A stretch of 64,000 nucleotides of DNA from Mercurialis annua (Eukaryota; Streptophyta; Magnoliopsida; Malpighiales; Euphorbiaceae). This document shows, piece after piece, positions 63,056 to 64,000 of this stretch. The translations under genes were made by a program, and so were the position numbers. The stretch covers positions 27,292,201 through 27,356,200 of the forward strand of contig NC_065571.1 of NCBI RefSeq assembly GCF_937616625.2, written 5' to 3'. A model generated the notes under the pieces. The model saw only the letters and a program-made list of their open reading frames with translations, was not told the origin of the DNA and ran no database searches. The first letter of the stretch is position 1. Each line of letters starts with the position of its first letter.

Positions 63056-64000
63056 TTTCGTTTTGTTTTGTAATGTTTGTAAATGTTTGACTTAAATCGC
63101 AAAAAAGGTGAAACGTTTGGTTTTGTTTTGTAACGTTTGTAAACGTTTGGCTTAAATCGCTAAAAAGGAGAAACATTTGGATTTGTTTCGTAATGTTTGT
63201 AAACGTTTGGCTTAAATTGCTAAAAAGGTGAAACGCTTGAATTTGTTTCGTAACATTTGCAAACGTTTGGCTTAAATCGCTAAAAAGGGGAAACGTTTAG
63301 ATTTGTTTCTTAACGTTTTAAATGTTTGGCTTAACGCTAAAAAGGGAAATATTTGGTTTTGTTTTGTAACGTGAGTAAACGTTTGGTTTAAATTGCTAAA
63401 AATGGGAAACGTTTTGATTTGTTTCGTAACTTTTGTAAACGTTTGGCTTAAATTGCTAAAAAGATAAAACGTTTGTATTTGTTTCGTAACTTTTGTAAGC
63501 GTTTGGCTTAAATTTCTAAAAAGGTGAAACGTTTGGATTTGTTTCGTAACGTTTGTAAACATTTGACTTAAATTGCTAAAAAGGTTAAACGCTCTGATTT
63601 GTTTCGTAAACTTTGTAAACGTTTGGTCTTGTTTCGTAATATTTGTAAACGTTTGGCTTAAATTGCAAAAAATGCGAAACGTTTGGTTTTAGTTCATAAC
63701 CATTGTAAACGTTTGACTTAAATCGCTAAAAAGGTGAAACGTTTCGTTTTGATTCGTAATGTTTTATACGTTTGGTTTTGTTTCGTAACGTTTGTAAACG
63801 TTTGGCTTAAATCGCTAGAAAGGTGAAACGTTTGGATTTGTTTCTTAACGTTTGTTAACGTTCGGCCATTTATCAACGTTTGTAAACGTTTAGAATAAAT
63901 TGCTAAAAAGGTGAAACATTTGGTTTTGTTTCGTAACGTTTGTAAACGTTTGACTTAAATCGCTAAAAAGGTGAAACGCTTGGCTTCAATCGCTAAAAAG
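63056..64000 (+). repeat. 60-bp satellite array, final plus block
   Basis: About 16 monomers in the plus orientation running off the end of the window. The phrase GGCCATTTAT.AACGTTTGTA at about 63863 matches variants near 29027 and 29165, linking it to block D. Confidence 0.95.

Overview
The window is repetitive, gene-poor plant nuclear DNA, most likely angiosperm heterochromatin. The grounds are LTR retrotransposons of plant Ty3/Gypsy chromovirus type, with an initiator-Met tRNA primer site and a chromodomain-like integrase tail, embedded in a long satellite array. I see no cellular gene, tRNA, rRNA or CRISPR array. I cannot name the species.

Layout: about 30 kb is a tandem satellite with a 60-bp monomer (1-5961, 8792-10666, 19954-36113, 58080-64000). 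The monomer contains two related 30-bp halves. The array has higher-order repeats of roughly 0.9-2.5 kb, and it switches strand at about nine major points plus three short inverted blocks. One head-to-head junction is a perfect 52-bp palindrome. Four retroelement events interrupt the array: (1) a solo LTR on the minus strand, 5962-8791; (2) a 9.3-kb Ty3/Gypsy (probably Tekay/Del) element on the plus strand, 10667-19953, with one recognisable but broken gag-pol (four TAG stops, one TGA, two frameshifts) and a 3' LTR cut off after 994 bp; (3) a 22-kb footprint on the minus strand, 36114-58074, flanked by perfect TAAAC duplications; (4) an 11.3-kb element on the plus strand, 38602-49932, flanked by perfect TAGTA duplications and inserted inside an LTR of (3). 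Elements (3) and (4) belong to one family. They have very long LTRs (3.0-3.5 kb) and a 4.3-4.4 kb internal region in which I can find no protease, reverse transcriptase or integrase, so they look non-autonomous.

The autonomous-type element and the two pol-less elements share LTR termini, the primer-binding site, a CCCCGTTGTT...CAG block near the LTR 3' end, and an AATTCG-AGGA-CGAATT hairpin 18-19 nt before the 3' LTR. This fits the pol-less elements being mobilised in trans by Tekay-type proteins (inference). The least expected features are a palindrome-rich cassette in each LTR lineage that differs even between the two LTRs of one element, a duplicated core promoter in the outer element's LTR, a short ORF remnant with the same in-frame TAG in both pol-less copies, and a possible leader intron carried inside the LTR.
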